64,000 nt of DNA from CAIUMH01 sp963758555 (lineage in GTDB: Bacteria; Actinomycetota; Acidimicrobiia; Acidimicrobiales; RAAP-2): positions 72,145 to 136,144 of the forward strand of contig CAVWVW010000005.1 in assembly GCA_963758555.1 (NCBI GenBank), in the 5' to 3' direction. The position numbers and the translations under genes are program-made. The notes beneath the pieces were generated by a model. The model ran no database searches, was not told the DNA's origin, and saw nothing but the letters and a program-made list of their open reading frames with translations. Positions 43,379 to 53,631 of this stretch are shown here, piece by piece. How positions within the stretch are numbered: position 1 is the first letter of the stretch; each line of letters opens with the position of its first letter.

Positions 43379-44740
43379 TTACGGCGAGAGGGTGACCTGC
43401 GCTGAGGAGACCTCTTGGTCGCCACGACGCTCGAGGCGCCGCCGGTTGAGTGCGTCCGCGCTCAGGCCCACCCCGATGCCGAGTGCGAGATCAAAGGGTG
43501 CACGGAGCCGAGGCACTGCGATGAAGGCGTAGCTGACCACGGCGAAGTAGGCGCCCTGGAGGAAGAAGAGCTGGGCGATCTCCTTGCGCCAGGCCACCGC
43601 GAGGCCCACCAGCCCGACGGCGAGCTCGAGGTAGAAGACGAACAAGGTGTCCTGGACGATGGTGATGTCTCGGCCATCGAGCCGTTCGGGCGCGATGTTC
43701 CGGCTCGGGGCGATCTCGAAGAAGGTCTTGATGTTGCCCTTCAAGACGTGCAGCGCATAGGCCGGATGGTGCTCGAGGGCGTGGATGCCCTGGGACTGGA
43801 GGAAGTTGCTCCACTCGAGCTCGTCGAGCTGGATGATCCGATCCTTGTCGTAGGCGCTGTTGAGCGAGGGATCGATGAACCCACCGGCATGCTGGGCGGT
43901 GGGTGAGTAGATGGCCGCCCAGTTGTAGCCGTTGGACGTCACCATGATGGGCTCGCCGAGCTGGACCCAGTTGCGGATGAGCCACGGTGAGACCAGCACC
44001 GCGGCGACCACGACCACCTTGAGCACCGGTCTCCACCCGGCGTGGACGAACAGCCAGATGGCGATCACCACCACGAGGGCCTGCGCGCTCGGGCGGGTGA
44101 GGATCAGGAGACCCAAGAGGCCGCCCGAGAGCCACCACCGCTTGGCGAGCAGCGTCCAGATGAGCCCGACGATCAAGAGCAGTGCCAGCGGCTCGTCGAG
44201 GACGTAGGTGTCGTTGGCGATGAGGTTCGGCATCACGGCGAGGGCGATCCCTGCGGCGGTGGCGGCGACGAAGCTCACGTGGCGGCGCACCAGGAGGAAC
44301 GCCGAGCCGATCACGCCGAGCCCAAGGAGGAGGTTCAGCCCCCGAGCCAGTCCCGCAGAGGCTCCGAAGATCGAGAAGAAGGCGCTCAAGAACAGCGGAT
44401 AGCCGGGAGGCCGGAACGCGGTCTCGTGGACGGCCAGGCCCGGGTACTGCATGGAGAACCCGTGGCCGCTGGCCAGGTTCTTCGCGATCTCGAAGTACTG
44501 CCCTGCGTCGCTGGTCAGCGGCAGCTTGCCTGTCCCGAAGATGAGATAGGCCAACCGAAGCATCAGGCCCAACCCCACGACAGCGACCAGGGCGACGACG
44601 TCTCGCCTCCCAAGTGGTGACCTCGGGGCCTCGGTGGAGGAGGCCTCGCTTGATGGTTGCTCGGGTGAGGGAGTCTCGTCATCGAGCTCTGGGGAGGGTC
44701 GCTCGATCAGCGCGTCTGACCCCGGGTGACCGTCGTCCAC
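43379..44740 (-). CDS. GT-C fold membrane glycosyltransferase (ArnT/PMT-like)
   Basis: 453 residues. An acidic Pro/Ser-rich N-terminus (1-45), then about 11 membrane helices. The first outer loop carries LTSDAGQYFEIAKNLASGHGF, where the Asp matches the catalytic acid of GT39-type transferases, followed by RPPGYPLFLSAFF. Such enzymes move a sugar from a polyprenyl phosphate to a lipid or protein outside the membrane; donor and acceptor unknown. TAGGCT six bases before GTG 44740 gives a leaderless start. Convergent with the NlpC gene. Confidence 0.82.
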   Translation of the reverse strand: MDDGHPGSDALIERPSPELDDETPSPEQPSSEASSTEAPRSPLGRRDVVALVAVVGLGLMLRLAYLIFGTGKLPLTSDAGQYFEIAKNLASGHGFSMQYPGLAVHETAFRPPGYPLFLSAFFSIFGASAGLARGLNLLLGLGVIGSAFLLVRRHVSFVAATAAGIALAVMPNLIANDTYVLDEPLALLLIVGLIWTLLAKRWWLSGGLLGLLILTRPSAQALVVVIAIWLFVHAGWRPVLKVVVVAAVLVSPWLIRNWVQLGEPIMVTSNGYNWAAIYSPTAQHAGGFIDPSLNSAYDKDRIIQLDELEWSNFLQSQGIHALEHHPAYALHVLKGNIKTFFEIAPSRNIAPERLDGRDITIVQDTLFVFYLELAVGLVGLAVAWRKEIAQLFFLQGAYFAVVSYAFIAVPRLRAPFDLALGIGVGLSADALNRRRLERRGDQEVSSAQVTLSP

Positions 44741-44752
44741 GAACGCAGCCTA
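44741..44752 (-). promoter_or_regulatory. Leaderless -10 element before the GT-C gene
   Basis: TAGGCT (44752-44747, minus strand), six bases, GTG 44740. Confidence 0.58.
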
Positions 44753-44907
44753 GTGAGCGCCCGGCCGGGCCTTGAGGGTCCTTGGGGCCATGGCCACCAC
44801 GGCGCGGCGAGCAGGGAGGCTCTGAGAGCTGAACCTGGCTTCGGGTCGCAGGGCAACGGGCGCGTCGAGACATGGCGCTCTGAGGTGCGGCGTGAGACGA
44901 TCACCGG

Positions 44908-46450
44908 GTGAGCTTGTGGGCCTGGGTGGGCATCGTGGTCCTGGTGGTGCTCGTCGCCATCTTCATCTACGACCTGGTCCAGCGACGCCACGCGATCTTG
45001 AGGAACTTTCCGATCATCGGGCACCTCCGCTACCTGGTGGAGGCCTTCGGTCCAGAGCTTCGCCAGTACATCGTCGCCGACAACAACGCGGAGAAGCCCT
45101 TCAGCCGAGACGAGCGCCGCTGGGTCTACACCTCGGCGAAGCGAGTCGACACCTCCTTCGGGTTCGGGACCGACAATGACCTCGAGGGCTCGCCGAGCTA
45201 CCTGATCATCAAGCAGGCCCCCTTCCCCGTCCACGAACCCGTGCCCGGCGAGGTCGGCTTCGACGAGCTCTCGATGGTGCCCGGCGCAAAGGTCATCGGT
45301 CGCCCACGAGGGCGTCGGGGAGCGTTTCGACCCCCGTCGATCGTGAACATCTCCTCGATGAGCTACGGAGCGCTGGGCTCCAGGGCCATCGAGGCGCTGA
45401 ACCGCGGTGCTGCTCTCGCCGGCGCGCTCCAGGGCACCGGTGAGGGCGGCGTGTGCGGGGCCCACGGGCATGGCGGTGAGCTGGTGTGGCAGATCGGCAC
45501 CGGCTACTTCGGGTGTCGTGACGCCAACGGGCCAGTTCGACCTCGCTCGCTTCGGCGACGTGATCGCCGCTCATCCTGAGATCCGCATGGTCGAGATCAA
45601 GCTGAGCCAAGGGGCGAAGCCAGGCCTGGGTGGCCACCTGCCGGCTCGCAAGGTGACCGAGGAGATCGCGGCGCTCCGTGGGATCCCGGTCGGCGCCGAC
45701 TGCTGGAGCCCGACCAGGCACACGGCCTTCTCGAGCACCGATGAGATGCTGGACTTCGTCGAGCTCCTCGCCGAGACGAGCGGGCTGCCCGTCGGCATCA
45801 AGTCGGCGGTGGGTCAGGTCTCGTTCTTCGACGAGCTCGCGACGTTGATGGTGCCGCGGGCCAGAGGTGTCGACTTCGTCACCATCGACGGCGGGGAGGG
45901 CGGCACCGGAGCGGCGCCGCTGAGCTTCGCCGACCACGTCTCGTTCCCCTTCAAGGTCGGCTTCGCCAAGGTCTACGCCGCCTTTGCTGAGCGGGGCCTC
46001 GCTGCAGACGTGGCGTTCATCGGCTCGGGACGGCTCGGTCTGCCGGACACCGCCATCGTGGCGTTCGCTCTGGGCTGTGACTCGATCAACGTCGGTCGCG
46101 AGGCGATGATGGCGATCGGCTGCATCCAGGCTCAGCGATGCCACACAGGACGCTGCCCGACCGGCGTGGCGACCAACAACCCGTGGCGCCAGCGAGGTCT
46201 CGATCCGACGCTCAAGTCAGTGCGGGCGGCCGGCTACCTGGTCCAGCTTCGAAAAGAGCTGCTGCAGCTGAGCCGAGCCTGCGGGGTGATCCACCCGTCG
46301 CTGGTCACCCTCGACCATCTCGCCTTCTTGGACGACAACTTCGGCAGCAGAGAGGCTGGTGACGTCTTTGGTTACCAGCCCGGATGGGGTGTGCCCTCGA
46401 AGGAGGACCAAGCGGCCCTCAAGGCGCTGGTCGAGAGCGCCGGTCGCTGA
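44908..46450 (+). pseudogene. FMN-binding glutamate synthase-like protein, frameshifted
   Basis: An N-terminal helix (WVGIVVLVVLVAIFIYDLV) is followed by the glutamate-synthase FMN barrel (SIVNISSMSYGALGSRAIEAL, GTGEGGVCGAHGHGGELVWQIGTGYFG). The frame then breaks at GGGCC (45529-45533); the next frame starts GQFDLARFGDVI and runs on through EIKLSQGAKPGLGGHLP, VDFVTIDGGEGGTGAAP and CHTGRCPTGVATNN. Joined length is about 513 residues, normal for this membrane-anchored family, and 3n+1 bases, so one extra C or G explains the break. The family lacks the glutaminase domain; its reaction is unproven. Confidence 0.85.
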
Positions 46451-46468
46451 GCGATCGAGCGGGTCTCC

Positions 46469-48083
46469 TCAGTAGCCGGCTTCGACCTGGATGCGACCGT
46501 CGTCCCTCGCCGCGCAGAGGGCCTCGTAGTCGAGGGCGTTCTGGTCGGCGTAGGCACTGGCGAAGCGGGCGATCGACTCGTCGAAGGTGGTCCCTGAGCC
46601 GAGGTACGACGCGATGGCGATCCGGTCGCCTGAGCGGGCGTGGGCTCGCGCCAGCGCCTGGCCGCAGACTCGGGCGTAGGTGGCCAGCCCCTGGGGCAGG
46701 GACCCCTCGATCTCGAAGGAGCCCTTCATGTCTCGCAGCTGGCGGATGTAGTAGTCACGCGGGACCCCGTCGAGGCCCTCGACGCGCTCCCAGCCCAAGA
46801 AGATGTCACTCGAGGCCTGCATGAGGTGCTGGCCGGCCACGACCCGCTGCGCGTGGTTGGCGTACTGGCTCCGACCGACGTAGGGCTCGAGGACCGAGGC
46901 GACCGCCTCCTTGGCCTGGAGGAACAGCGGGTCACCGTTGACGCCTGAGAGCAGCATGATCCACGCCCTCGTCCCTACGCTGCCGACGCCGACCACCTTG
47001 CGGGCCACCTCCTTGAGCTCGAAGGACTCGACGAGATGGCGTCGATCGCTCTGGAGGCTCTTGCGGTAGCGACGGACGAGGCCGTGGAACATCTCAGAGA
47101 GCGCCTTCGCCTCGATGTCGGGGAACAGCTCGCTGACGGGCACCACCAGAGGCGGATCGCTGATGATGCGACGCTCGCCGTCGACCACGGTCGTGAGCTT
47201 CTCGAGCGCTTGGAGCGAGTCACGGGTCTTGGCCTTGTCGATCAGCTTGGCTGTCTTGGTCGCCATCTGCTTGGCCACCTTGGTGCCCGAGGCCTTGGCG
47301 CTGCTCTGGAGGCCGGCCAGGAGCGCTTCGGCGTCGATGTGCGAGTACCACACGTCCATCGTCGAGCACTTGGCCAGCTCGCGCATGGCGTCTCGGTACC
47401 CTGCTGCCGACGCCAGGGCTGCAGCGTTGATCTCCGCCTCCTCGAACTCCTGGTCTCGACCGGCGATGACCACGCTGGCGGCCAAGCGCTTGAGGTCGAA
47501 CTCCCAGGGCCCAGGCAGGGTCTCGTCGAAGTCGTTCACGTCGAAGACGAGCTTGCGCTCGGGCGACGCGAAGAGCCCGAAGTTGGCCAGGTGCGCATCA
47601 CCGCAGGCCTGGACGGTGATGCCCGAGGTCGGCGTGGTCGAGAGGTCCGACGCCATCACCAGCGCTGCACCTCGGAAGAAGGTGAAGGGCGAGACCAGCA
47701 TGCGGCCGTAGCGGATGGGGACGAGCTCAGGGACCCGAGCCGCCGCTTGGAGCTCTAAGAGGCCGACCGGGTCAGGGCGGTCTGCCGACGGGGTGAACTC
47801 GGCGTGCGAGGATCGAGGCGTCTCCTTGCGGGCCTGCTTGCCCCACGCAGCGCGCTCCTCGGGGCTCAGGTGCTCTTTGGCGGGGAACTCCTCGACCGGA
47901 GCGGCGGTCGGGATCGACGGTGGGTCTTCGGTGCTCGGGCGGGCCTCAGCGCTCGGCGGGTTCTCTGTGCTGGGTGAGACTTCAGCGCTCGGTCGGGATC
48001 TCCGGGCTCAAAGGGATCTCCGTGCTCGGAGGGACCTCGGTGCTCGGTGTGGTCTTACGGGTGCGTCGCATCACCACCATCAT
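46469..48083 (-). pseudogene. DUF2252 family protein with PSTE-rich N-terminus, frameshifted
   Basis: The DUF2252 core starts upstream of the first internal ATG (47701): VPELVPIRYGRMLVSPFTFFRGAA, then QACGDAHLANFGLF, FDVNDFDETLPGPWEFDLKRLA and the C-terminal ALARAHARSGD. Reading back, the same frame has no start codon before a stop at about 48010, whereas the neighbouring frame begins MMVVMRRTRK at 48083 and shares the same composition. The leader is a degenerate PSTExPP repeat in both frames. Total length is 3n+1, so one extra base near 47982-48010 would join them. The family resembles aminoglycoside-type kinases, but its activity is unknown. Confidence 0.78.
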
Positions 48084-48211
48084 GCTCCGAAGTGACCAAT
48101 CGTGCCCAAACGTGCCCGCCCGTGGCTGCTCATCTACGGTGCACGAAGTGCTGCACCACACGAGGAGCGGGAGATCGGTGAGGCTGCTTGGAGCGACGAG
48201 GGGACTCGAAG

Positions 48212-49841
48212 ATGGCTAAGGGCTCGACGTCAAGCGGCTGGCTCGCTCTCGTCGCGCTCGGCACCGCGCAGTTCGTCATGGTGCTCGACCAATCGGTGAT
48301 GAACGTCTCGATCAGTGCGCTGACGAAGGACTTCAACACCACCGTGACCACCATCCAGGGGGTCATCACCCTCTACTGCCTCGTCATGGCCATGTTCATC
48401 ATGACGGGGGCGAAGATCGGGGACATGATCGGCCGCCGCAAGGCCTTCATCATCGGGTTGATCATCTACGCCTGCGGGCTCCGCGGTCACCGCCATCGCT
48501 CCCACGGTCGGGCGTGCTGGCGCTCGGCTGGTCGATCTTGGAGGGTCTCGGTGCCTCGCTGGTGCTCCCGGCTCTCGCTGCCTTGATCGCCGGGAACTTC
48601 GAAGGCCCTCGTCGCAAGGTCGCCTATGCGGTGATCGGCGGACTGGCCGGCGCGGGGATCGCCATCGGGCCGATCTTGGGCGGCTGGGCGACCACGGAGC
48701 TGACGTGGCGAGTGGTCTTCGTCGGCGAGGTGTTCTTGGTGCTCTTCATCTTGGCCATGACGCCCAAGGTCCTCGACGCGCCGCGCGAAGGCCCCTCGCC
48801 CAAGCTCGACTACGTCGGCTCCCTGCTCTCGGCCTCAGCGCTCGGCGTGCTCGTCTACGGCGTGCTGCAGTCGAGCAGCTGGGGTTGGCTCAAGCCGAAG
48901 AACGCGCCCTTCACCATCTTCGGCTTCTCGCCCACGCTCTTCGTCATCGCCTTCTCCGGCGTCCTCATCTGGAGCTTCGTGGCATGGCAGCGCCATCGAG
49001 AGACCACCGGGCACGACCCGCTCGTGCACCTGTCGCTGGTCAAGATCCCGCCGGTGCGCTCTGGTCTCATCGGCCTGTTCAGCCAGAACCTGATCCTGAT
49101 GGGCATCTTCTTCGTCATCCCGCTCTACCTCCAGCTGGTGCTGGGTCTGAGCGCGCTGGAGACCGGCATCAAGATGCTGCCCGTCTCGATCACCATGCTG
49201 GCCACCTCTGCCGTCGGCTCTCGGCTGTCGAACCGCTTCTCCGTGCGAGGCATCGTGCGCACAGGGCTCCTGGTCACCATCGCCGGGGGGCTCATCTTGC
49301 TCAGCACCATCCGTCCGACGCTTGCCAACTTCGGGTTTGGCTTCGGCATGGCCGTGCTCGGCGTCGGGATGGGGCTCTTGGTCTCGCAGCTCGGCAACGT
49401 GGTGCAGTCCTCGGTCGAGAGCTCGGGCCGCAGCGAAGCCGGTGGGCTCCAGTACACCGGCCAGCAGCTGGGCTCCTCGCTCGGGGTGGCGCTGATCGGG
49501 GCCATCGTGCTCATGGGCTTGGCGGGCACCTTCATCTCGACGGTCGAGCACGACGCCTGCGCATCAGCGACGACGTGGCGGCTCAGGTGGGCGTGGCGGC
49601 GGGCAACAACGTCAACTTCGTCTCCTCTGACGAGATCGGCACGGCGGCGACCAAGGCCGGCCTCGATCAGGCGACGAGCGCGGCACTGGTCGAGGACTAT
49701 GAGATCGCCCAGCTCCGCTCGCTCAAGGCCGGTCTCTTGGCGGCCTCGTTCCTGGCCCTGCTGTCGTTGGCCTTCACCAGAGAGCTGCCGCACGACGACC
49801 CTCGGGTCCGTCGACGCGAGGACGAGCCCGCCACTGCCTGA
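48212..49841 (+). pseudogene. DHA2-family MFS drug exporter, three frameshifts
   Basis: A 14-helix EmrB/QacA-type transporter of about 543 residues split over three frames. FVMVLDQSVMNVSISAL and GAKIGDMIGRRKAF (motif A) are in the first. The text then needs extra bases removed at GGG 48475-48478 and GGG about 48510, giving SAVTAIAPTV and VLALGWSILEGLGASLVLPALAAL. A missing C near 49556 restores VAAGNNVNFVSSDEI and the last helix to the stop at 49841. Each change is in a G or C run. Proton-driven multidrug efflux is the family role. Start at ATG 48212, with GAGGGG before it. Confidence 0.83.
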
Positions 49842-49849
49842 AGGCGCCG

Positions 49850-50505
49850 CTAGTTGATGATGGCGGCGAGGCTCTTGATGATGAGCCAGAAGCCGAGGAC
49901 CAGCGAGACGATGATGATCACCTGATCGGTGTGCGTGTCGATCCAGGTTCGGGTGGCAGCGAGGAACGACTGGGTCTTCTCAGGCCGGAACCCGGCGTAG
50001 ATCTCCATGATGAGGTACGTCAGGGTGCTGAGGATGCAGAAGCCGACGAGAAGCGCATAGGTCTCCGGTGACGAGAGCTTGGCTGCGGTGATCGTGGCCA
50101 CGCCTGCGGCCACGAGGCCCCAGGGCTGGACGAGCGGTCCGAGCACCATGGCGTACCACGGCGACATGTTGTCGATGCCCGGTCTGCCACTTGGGGGTCT
50201 TCTTCGGCTTCTTGGGCCGTGAGCGCCTGCTGCCACTGGCGATAGGCCACGTAGACGAGGACGAGGCCGATGAGCAGCTTGACCGAGAGGATGGCGATCG
50301 AAGGCGCGGTCGAGGACTTCGGCGGGTTGTTGCCCGTGGCGAGCAAGGTCAGGCTGACCACGATGGCGAGCGAGACCAGCCAGCCGAAGATGAAGGCCGC
50401 ACCCTTCTTCGTGCCGTTCTTGGACGCCAAGACCAAGATGAAGGCGGTCAGCGGGATGGGCTCGAGCGTGATGGCCAGCCCAATGAGGATCAGGTCGATG
50501 GTCAT
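49850..50505 (-). pseudogene. GAP/Sap (LysE-like) membrane protein, frameshifted
   Basis: The first frame from ATG 50505 (AAGGAGAGG upstream) has LILIGLAITLEPIPLTAFILVLAS and KGAAFIFGWLVSLAIVVSLTLL, the N-terminal half of the GAP family (PF11139-type, related to the mycobacterial sulfolipid-addressing protein). After EAEEDP it drifts; another frame resumes at GIDNMSPWYAMVLGPLVQPW with three more helices and ends at 49850. Removing one C from the CCCCC and one G from the GGG at 50178-50197 gives the expected DPKWQTGIDNMSPW. Length is 3n+2. Transport role inferred only from family. Confidence 0.8.
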
Positions 50506-50591
50506 CTCGATCCTCTCCTTGCGTCGGCCACGTCGACGGGGGCAGAGCGGAGAGCTCCCCTCCTGGGCGTCACGCTCGTCGTGGTCCGCTC

Positions 50592-50597
50592 AGGCTA
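50592..50597 (-). promoter_or_regulatory. Candidate -10 box for the GAP-family gene
   Basis: TAGCCT on the minus strand, 86 bp upstream of the ATG at 50505. The gene has a standard ribosome binding site. Confidence 0.35.
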
Positions 50598-50653
50598 CCT
50601 CGCGTGCCCGTGACCAGGAGGGTTGTCTGCATGGTGGAGCGAGTGTCGTGTGC

Positions 50654-51196
50654 TCAGCGCTCGTAGGTGGCAATCAGGAGGCCACGAGCGAGCGTGTTGA
50701 AGGCGAGGGTGAAGCCAACGAAGGCGGGCGACGCCGTCTCGTCGAGTCCGAGGCTCTCGAGGCCCACGGCGTGGACGGCGAAGACGTAGCGGTGCTCGCC
50801 GTGGCCTTCGGGAGGAGCCGCTCCCACGAAGGCCACGGTGCCCGTGTCGTTGCGTGCGTGGATCGCTCCGGCGGGCAGCCCCTCCTTTGAGCCGCTCCCC
50901 GCCCCTCTTGGCAGCGCGCTCGTCATCGGCGGGAGGTCGAAGAGGACCCAGTGCCAAAAGCCGCTCCCTGTGGGAGCGTCAGGGTCAAAGCACGTGACGG
51001 CGAAGGACTTCGTGCCCTCTGGCGCGTCGCTCCACGAGAGCTGCGGCGAGAGGTTCTCGCCGTGACAGCCCATGGAGTCGGCCACGTGGCGCTCGCTCAG
51101 CCGCTCCCCGTCGGCGACGTCGCTGCTCGTGACGCTCAGGGAACCGACAAGTGGCATGAAGCCGTAGGGGAGCGGGGCTCGTGAGGATTCGGACAT
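50654..51196 (-). CDS. YbhB/YbcL-type PEBP (Raf-kinase-inhibitor-like) protein
   Basis: 180 residues. NLSPQLSWSDAPEGTKSFAVTCFDPDAPTGSGFWHWVLFDLPP is the PEBP ligand-pocket signature in broken form (NLSPQLSW, DPDAPTGSGFWHWVL), followed by EHRYVFAVHAV and LAFNTLARGLLIATYER. No signal peptide, so cytoplasmic. Bacterial members bind small anionic ligands; function poorly known. ATG with GGAGG, and a TAGGTT -10 box 34 bp upstream. Confidence 0.9.
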   Translation of the reverse strand: MSESSRAPLPYGFMPLVGSLSVTSSDVADGERLSERHVADSMGCHGENLSPQLSWSDAPEGTKSFAVTCFDPDAPTGSGFWHWVLFDLPPMTSALPRGAGSGSKEGLPAGAIHARNDTGTVAFVGAAPPEGHGEHRYVFAVHAVGLESLGLDETASPAFVGFTLAFNTLARGLLIATYER

Positions 51197-51229
51197 CTCG
51201 GTACCTCCGGTGGTGCTGTGACCTCGACC

Positions 51230-51235
51230 AACCTA
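51230..51235 (-). promoter_or_regulatory. Candidate -10 box for the PEBP gene
   Basis: TAGGTT on the minus strand, 34 bases before the ATG at 51196. Divergent from the SDR promoter. Confidence 0.4.
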
Positions 51236-51291
51236 CCCAGCGGGGCGTGGCTCACACTCAGGAGAGACTGGACCACCTCGATCGGCACCCC

Positions 51292-51297
51292 TAGGTT
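51292..51297 (+). promoter_or_regulatory. Candidate -10 box for the SDR-CoA-transferase pair
   Basis: TAGGTT, 45 bases before the ATG at 51343. Identical hexamer to the divergent PEBP element. Confidence 0.4.
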
Positions 51298-51342
51298 GAG
51301 GTCTCGCGTGAGCGTTGCTCGCCGGGAACAGGTGGGGAAGCG

Positions 51343-52110
51343 ATGAGCCAAGCAGCGATGTTCGATCTCACGGGCAAGGTCGCCGTCATCACCGGGGGCA
51401 GCAGGGGCATCGGCCGGGCGGTCGCCGAGGGTCTGGCTGACGCGGGGGCAGACGTCGTGATCGCCAGTCGCAAGCTCGATGCCTGCGAAGAGGCGGCCAA
51501 GCAGATCGAGGGCGCCACAGGGCGCCGAGCGCTGGGCGTGGCGTGCCACGTGGGTCGATGGGAGGACTGCGACTCGTTGGTCGAGTCCGTCTACGACGCC
51601 TTTGGTCGCTGCGACGTCCTGGTCAACAACGCCGGGATGTCGCCGCTCTACGACGGTCTCGACTCCGTGACCAAGGATCTCTACGACAAGGTCCACGCCG
51701 TCAACGCCAGCGGGCCGTTCCGTCTGAGCGCGCTCTTCGGCACGAAGATGGCTGCAGGCGAAGGTGGCTCGATCATCAACGTGACCACCGCTGGCTCGCT
51801 GCGACCCAACGCCACCGACCTGCCCTACGCGATGGCCAAGGCGTCGCTCAACGCCCTGACCTTGGGCTTGGCGGAGGCGTGGGCTCCGAAGGTGCGAGCC
51901 AACCTGGTGATGCCCGGCGCCTTCGACACCGATATCACCAAAGCGTGGGACCCCGGGGCGAAGGAGCAGGCGGCCAAGATCAATCCCATGGGTCGCATCG
52001 GGACGCCCTCCGACATGGTCGGCGTGTGCCTCCTGCTGTCGAGCTCGGCAGGCAGCTACATCAACGGGGCCCAGATCCTCGTTGATGGAGGCCTCTTCAA
52101 GGCGCTCTGA
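51343..52110 (+). CDS. Short-chain dehydrogenase/reductase
   Basis: 255 residues, classical SDR. TGGSRGIGRAVAEG is the cofactor loop, VNNAG the structural Asn motif, then NVTTAGSL with the Ser and YAMAK with catalytic Tyr and Lys. SRKLDA after strand two favours NADP(H). C-terminal YINGAQILVDGG is standard. It lies 17 bp before a CaiB/BaiF CoA-transferase, so the two probably act in one acyl-CoA or steroid/terpenoid breakdown step; substrate unknown. Confidence 0.87.
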   Translation: MSQAAMFDLTGKVAVITGGSRGIGRAVAEGLADAGADVVIASRKLDACEEAAKQIEGATGRRALGVACHVGRWEDCDSLVESVYDAFGRCDVLVNNAGMSPLYDGLDSVTKDLYDKVHAVNASGPFRLSALFGTKMAAGEGGSIINVTTAGSLRPNATDLPYAMAKASLNALTLGLAEAWAPKVRANLVMPGAFDTDITKAWDPGAKEQAAKINPMGRIGTPSDMVGVCLLLSSSAGSYINGAQILVDGGLFKAL

Positions 52111-52127
52111 GCGCGAGGAGCCCTCTG

Positions 52128-53270
52128 ATGGCCGGTCCGCTCCAAGGCATCAAGATCATCGAGCTGGCAGCGCTGGGCCCCGCACCCTACGCCTGCATGC
52201 TCCTGGCTGACGCGGGGGCTGAGATCCTGACCATCGATCGCCCCGCTGCCGAGGCGGAGCGGGCCAAGGCCGTGCACAAGATCCAGAACCGCTCGCGGCG
52301 AAGCGTCGGGGCAGATCTCAAGGATCCGGCGGCCGTCACCCTGGTCCGCGAGCTGGTCACCGACGCGGACGTGCTGATCGAGGGGTTTCGCCCAGGGGTC
52401 GCCGAGCGCCTCGGCCTTGGGCCGACGGTGCTGCTCAAGGACAACCCGGCGCTCGTCTACGGACGGATGACGGGCTGGGGTCAAGAGGGTTCGCTCGCTC
52501 AGCGAGCGGGCCATGACATCAACTACATCGCCATGGCCGGAGCGCTCTGGAGCATGGGCCGAAGCGATGAGGTCCCGTCGCCTCCCCTGAACCTGGTCGG
52601 CGACTTCGGAGGCGGTGGGATGTTGCTGGCCTTCGGGGTCCTGGCTGCGGTGCTCGAGGCCAAGCGCTCGGGACGGGGCCAGGTCGTCGATGCCGCGATG
52701 ATCGACGGCACGGCGTCGCTCATGCACTACATCCACAGCTTCCACGAGGCGGGCGAGTGGGTCGAGGAGCGAGGCAGCAACCCGTTCGACTCAGGGGCGC
52801 CCTTCTACGAGGTCTACGAGACCAGCGACGGGGGCTTCATGTCGGTGGGAGCGAACGAGCCAAAGTTCTACAGCCTCCTCGTCGCCACCCTCGGCTTGGT
52901 CGAAGCCGAGCTCCCAGCCCAGCGTGATCGCTCCTCGTGGCCGGCGATGCGAGCGCGGTTCAAGGCGATCTTCAAGACGAAGACCCGCGACGAGTGGACA
53001 GCGATCTTCTACGGCCTCGACGCGTGCGTCTGGCCCCTGCTCACGACGTTCGAGGCCCCTGAGCACCCTGCCCTCGTCGAGCGTGCGGTCTTCGTCGATC
53101 ACGCAGGGGTGATCCAGCCTGCTCCTGCGCCGCGCTTCAGCGAGACGCCGTCTGAGATCTCGAAGCCGCCGTCGGTGCCGGGCGCCGACACGAGAGAGGC
53201 GTTGGCATCGTGGGGGATCGATCCTGAGCGGATCGACGAGATGCTTGGGACCGGAGCCCTCTACAGCTGA
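52128..53270 (+). CDS. CaiB/BaiF CoA-transferase, alpha-methylacyl-CoA racemase type
   Basis: 380 residues. GIKIIELAALGPAPYACMLLADAGAEILTIDRP at the start, VLIEGFRPGVAERLGLGP, GRMTGWGQEG, GHDINYIAMAGAL and GQVVDAAMIDGTASLM match AMACR-like members, which epimerise 2-methyl-branched acyl-CoAs. The racemase His/Asp pair is plausible in the GHD and VGDFGGGG motifs (AGHDINY, NLVGDFGGGG). This is a different subgroup from the CoA-transferase at 9-10.2 kb. Paired with the upstream SDR. Confidence 0.88.
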   Translation: MAGPLQGIKIIELAALGPAPYACMLLADAGAEILTIDRPAAEAERAKAVHKIQNRSRRSVGADLKDPAAVTLVRELVTDADVLIEGFRPGVAERLGLGPTVLLKDNPALVYGRMTGWGQEGSLAQRAGHDINYIAMAGALWSMGRSDEVPSPPLNLVGDFGGGGMLLAFGVLAAVLEAKRSGRGQVVDAAMIDGTASLMHYIHSFHEAGEWVEERGSNPFDSGAPFYEVYETSDGGFMSVGANEPKFYSLLVATLGLVEAELPAQRDRSSWPAMRARFKAIFKTKTRDEWTAIFYGLDACVWPLLTTFEAPEHPALVERAVFVDHAGVIQPAPAPRFSETPSEISKPPSVPGADTREALASWGIDPERIDEMLGTGALYS

Positions 53271-53309
53271 GCGGAGCGACCGTGGCCGGGATGGCTCGCG
53301 ACATCACGA

Positions 53310-53396
<87 letters not shown>

Positions 53397-53408
53397 GAGC
53401 GCCGGAGA

Positions 53409-53414
53409 AGCCTA
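53409..53414 (-). promoter_or_regulatory. Candidate -10 box for tRNA-Leu
   Basis: TAGGCT on the minus strand, 12 bases before the mature 5' end, so the precursor leader would be only about six nt. Confidence 0.4.
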
Positions 53415-53614
53415 ACCGATCGACGACGGACCACTTTTTGCTCCGGTGGGCCACGAGGTCGCTCGCGCCCGCGGTCCCACCAGGCCCACCCGCAGGTCGA
53501 CGGAGGCGATCCTCATCAGATCCTCTGGCTCAAGCGCGATTGAAGAATCGTTCCAACCCCCCTGTCTCTCCTGGACATTTGGGGGCCTCTGCCTCGTGAG
53601 AAACGCACCCCCCC

Positions 53615-53622
53615 TATAGAGT
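53615..53622 (+). promoter_or_regulatory. Candidate -10 region for the fhaA operon
   Basis: TATAGAGT, nine bases before the fhaA ATG, with GAGGGG between. The transcript would have almost no leader. Confidence 0.4.
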
Positions 53623-53631
53623 GAGGGGACT

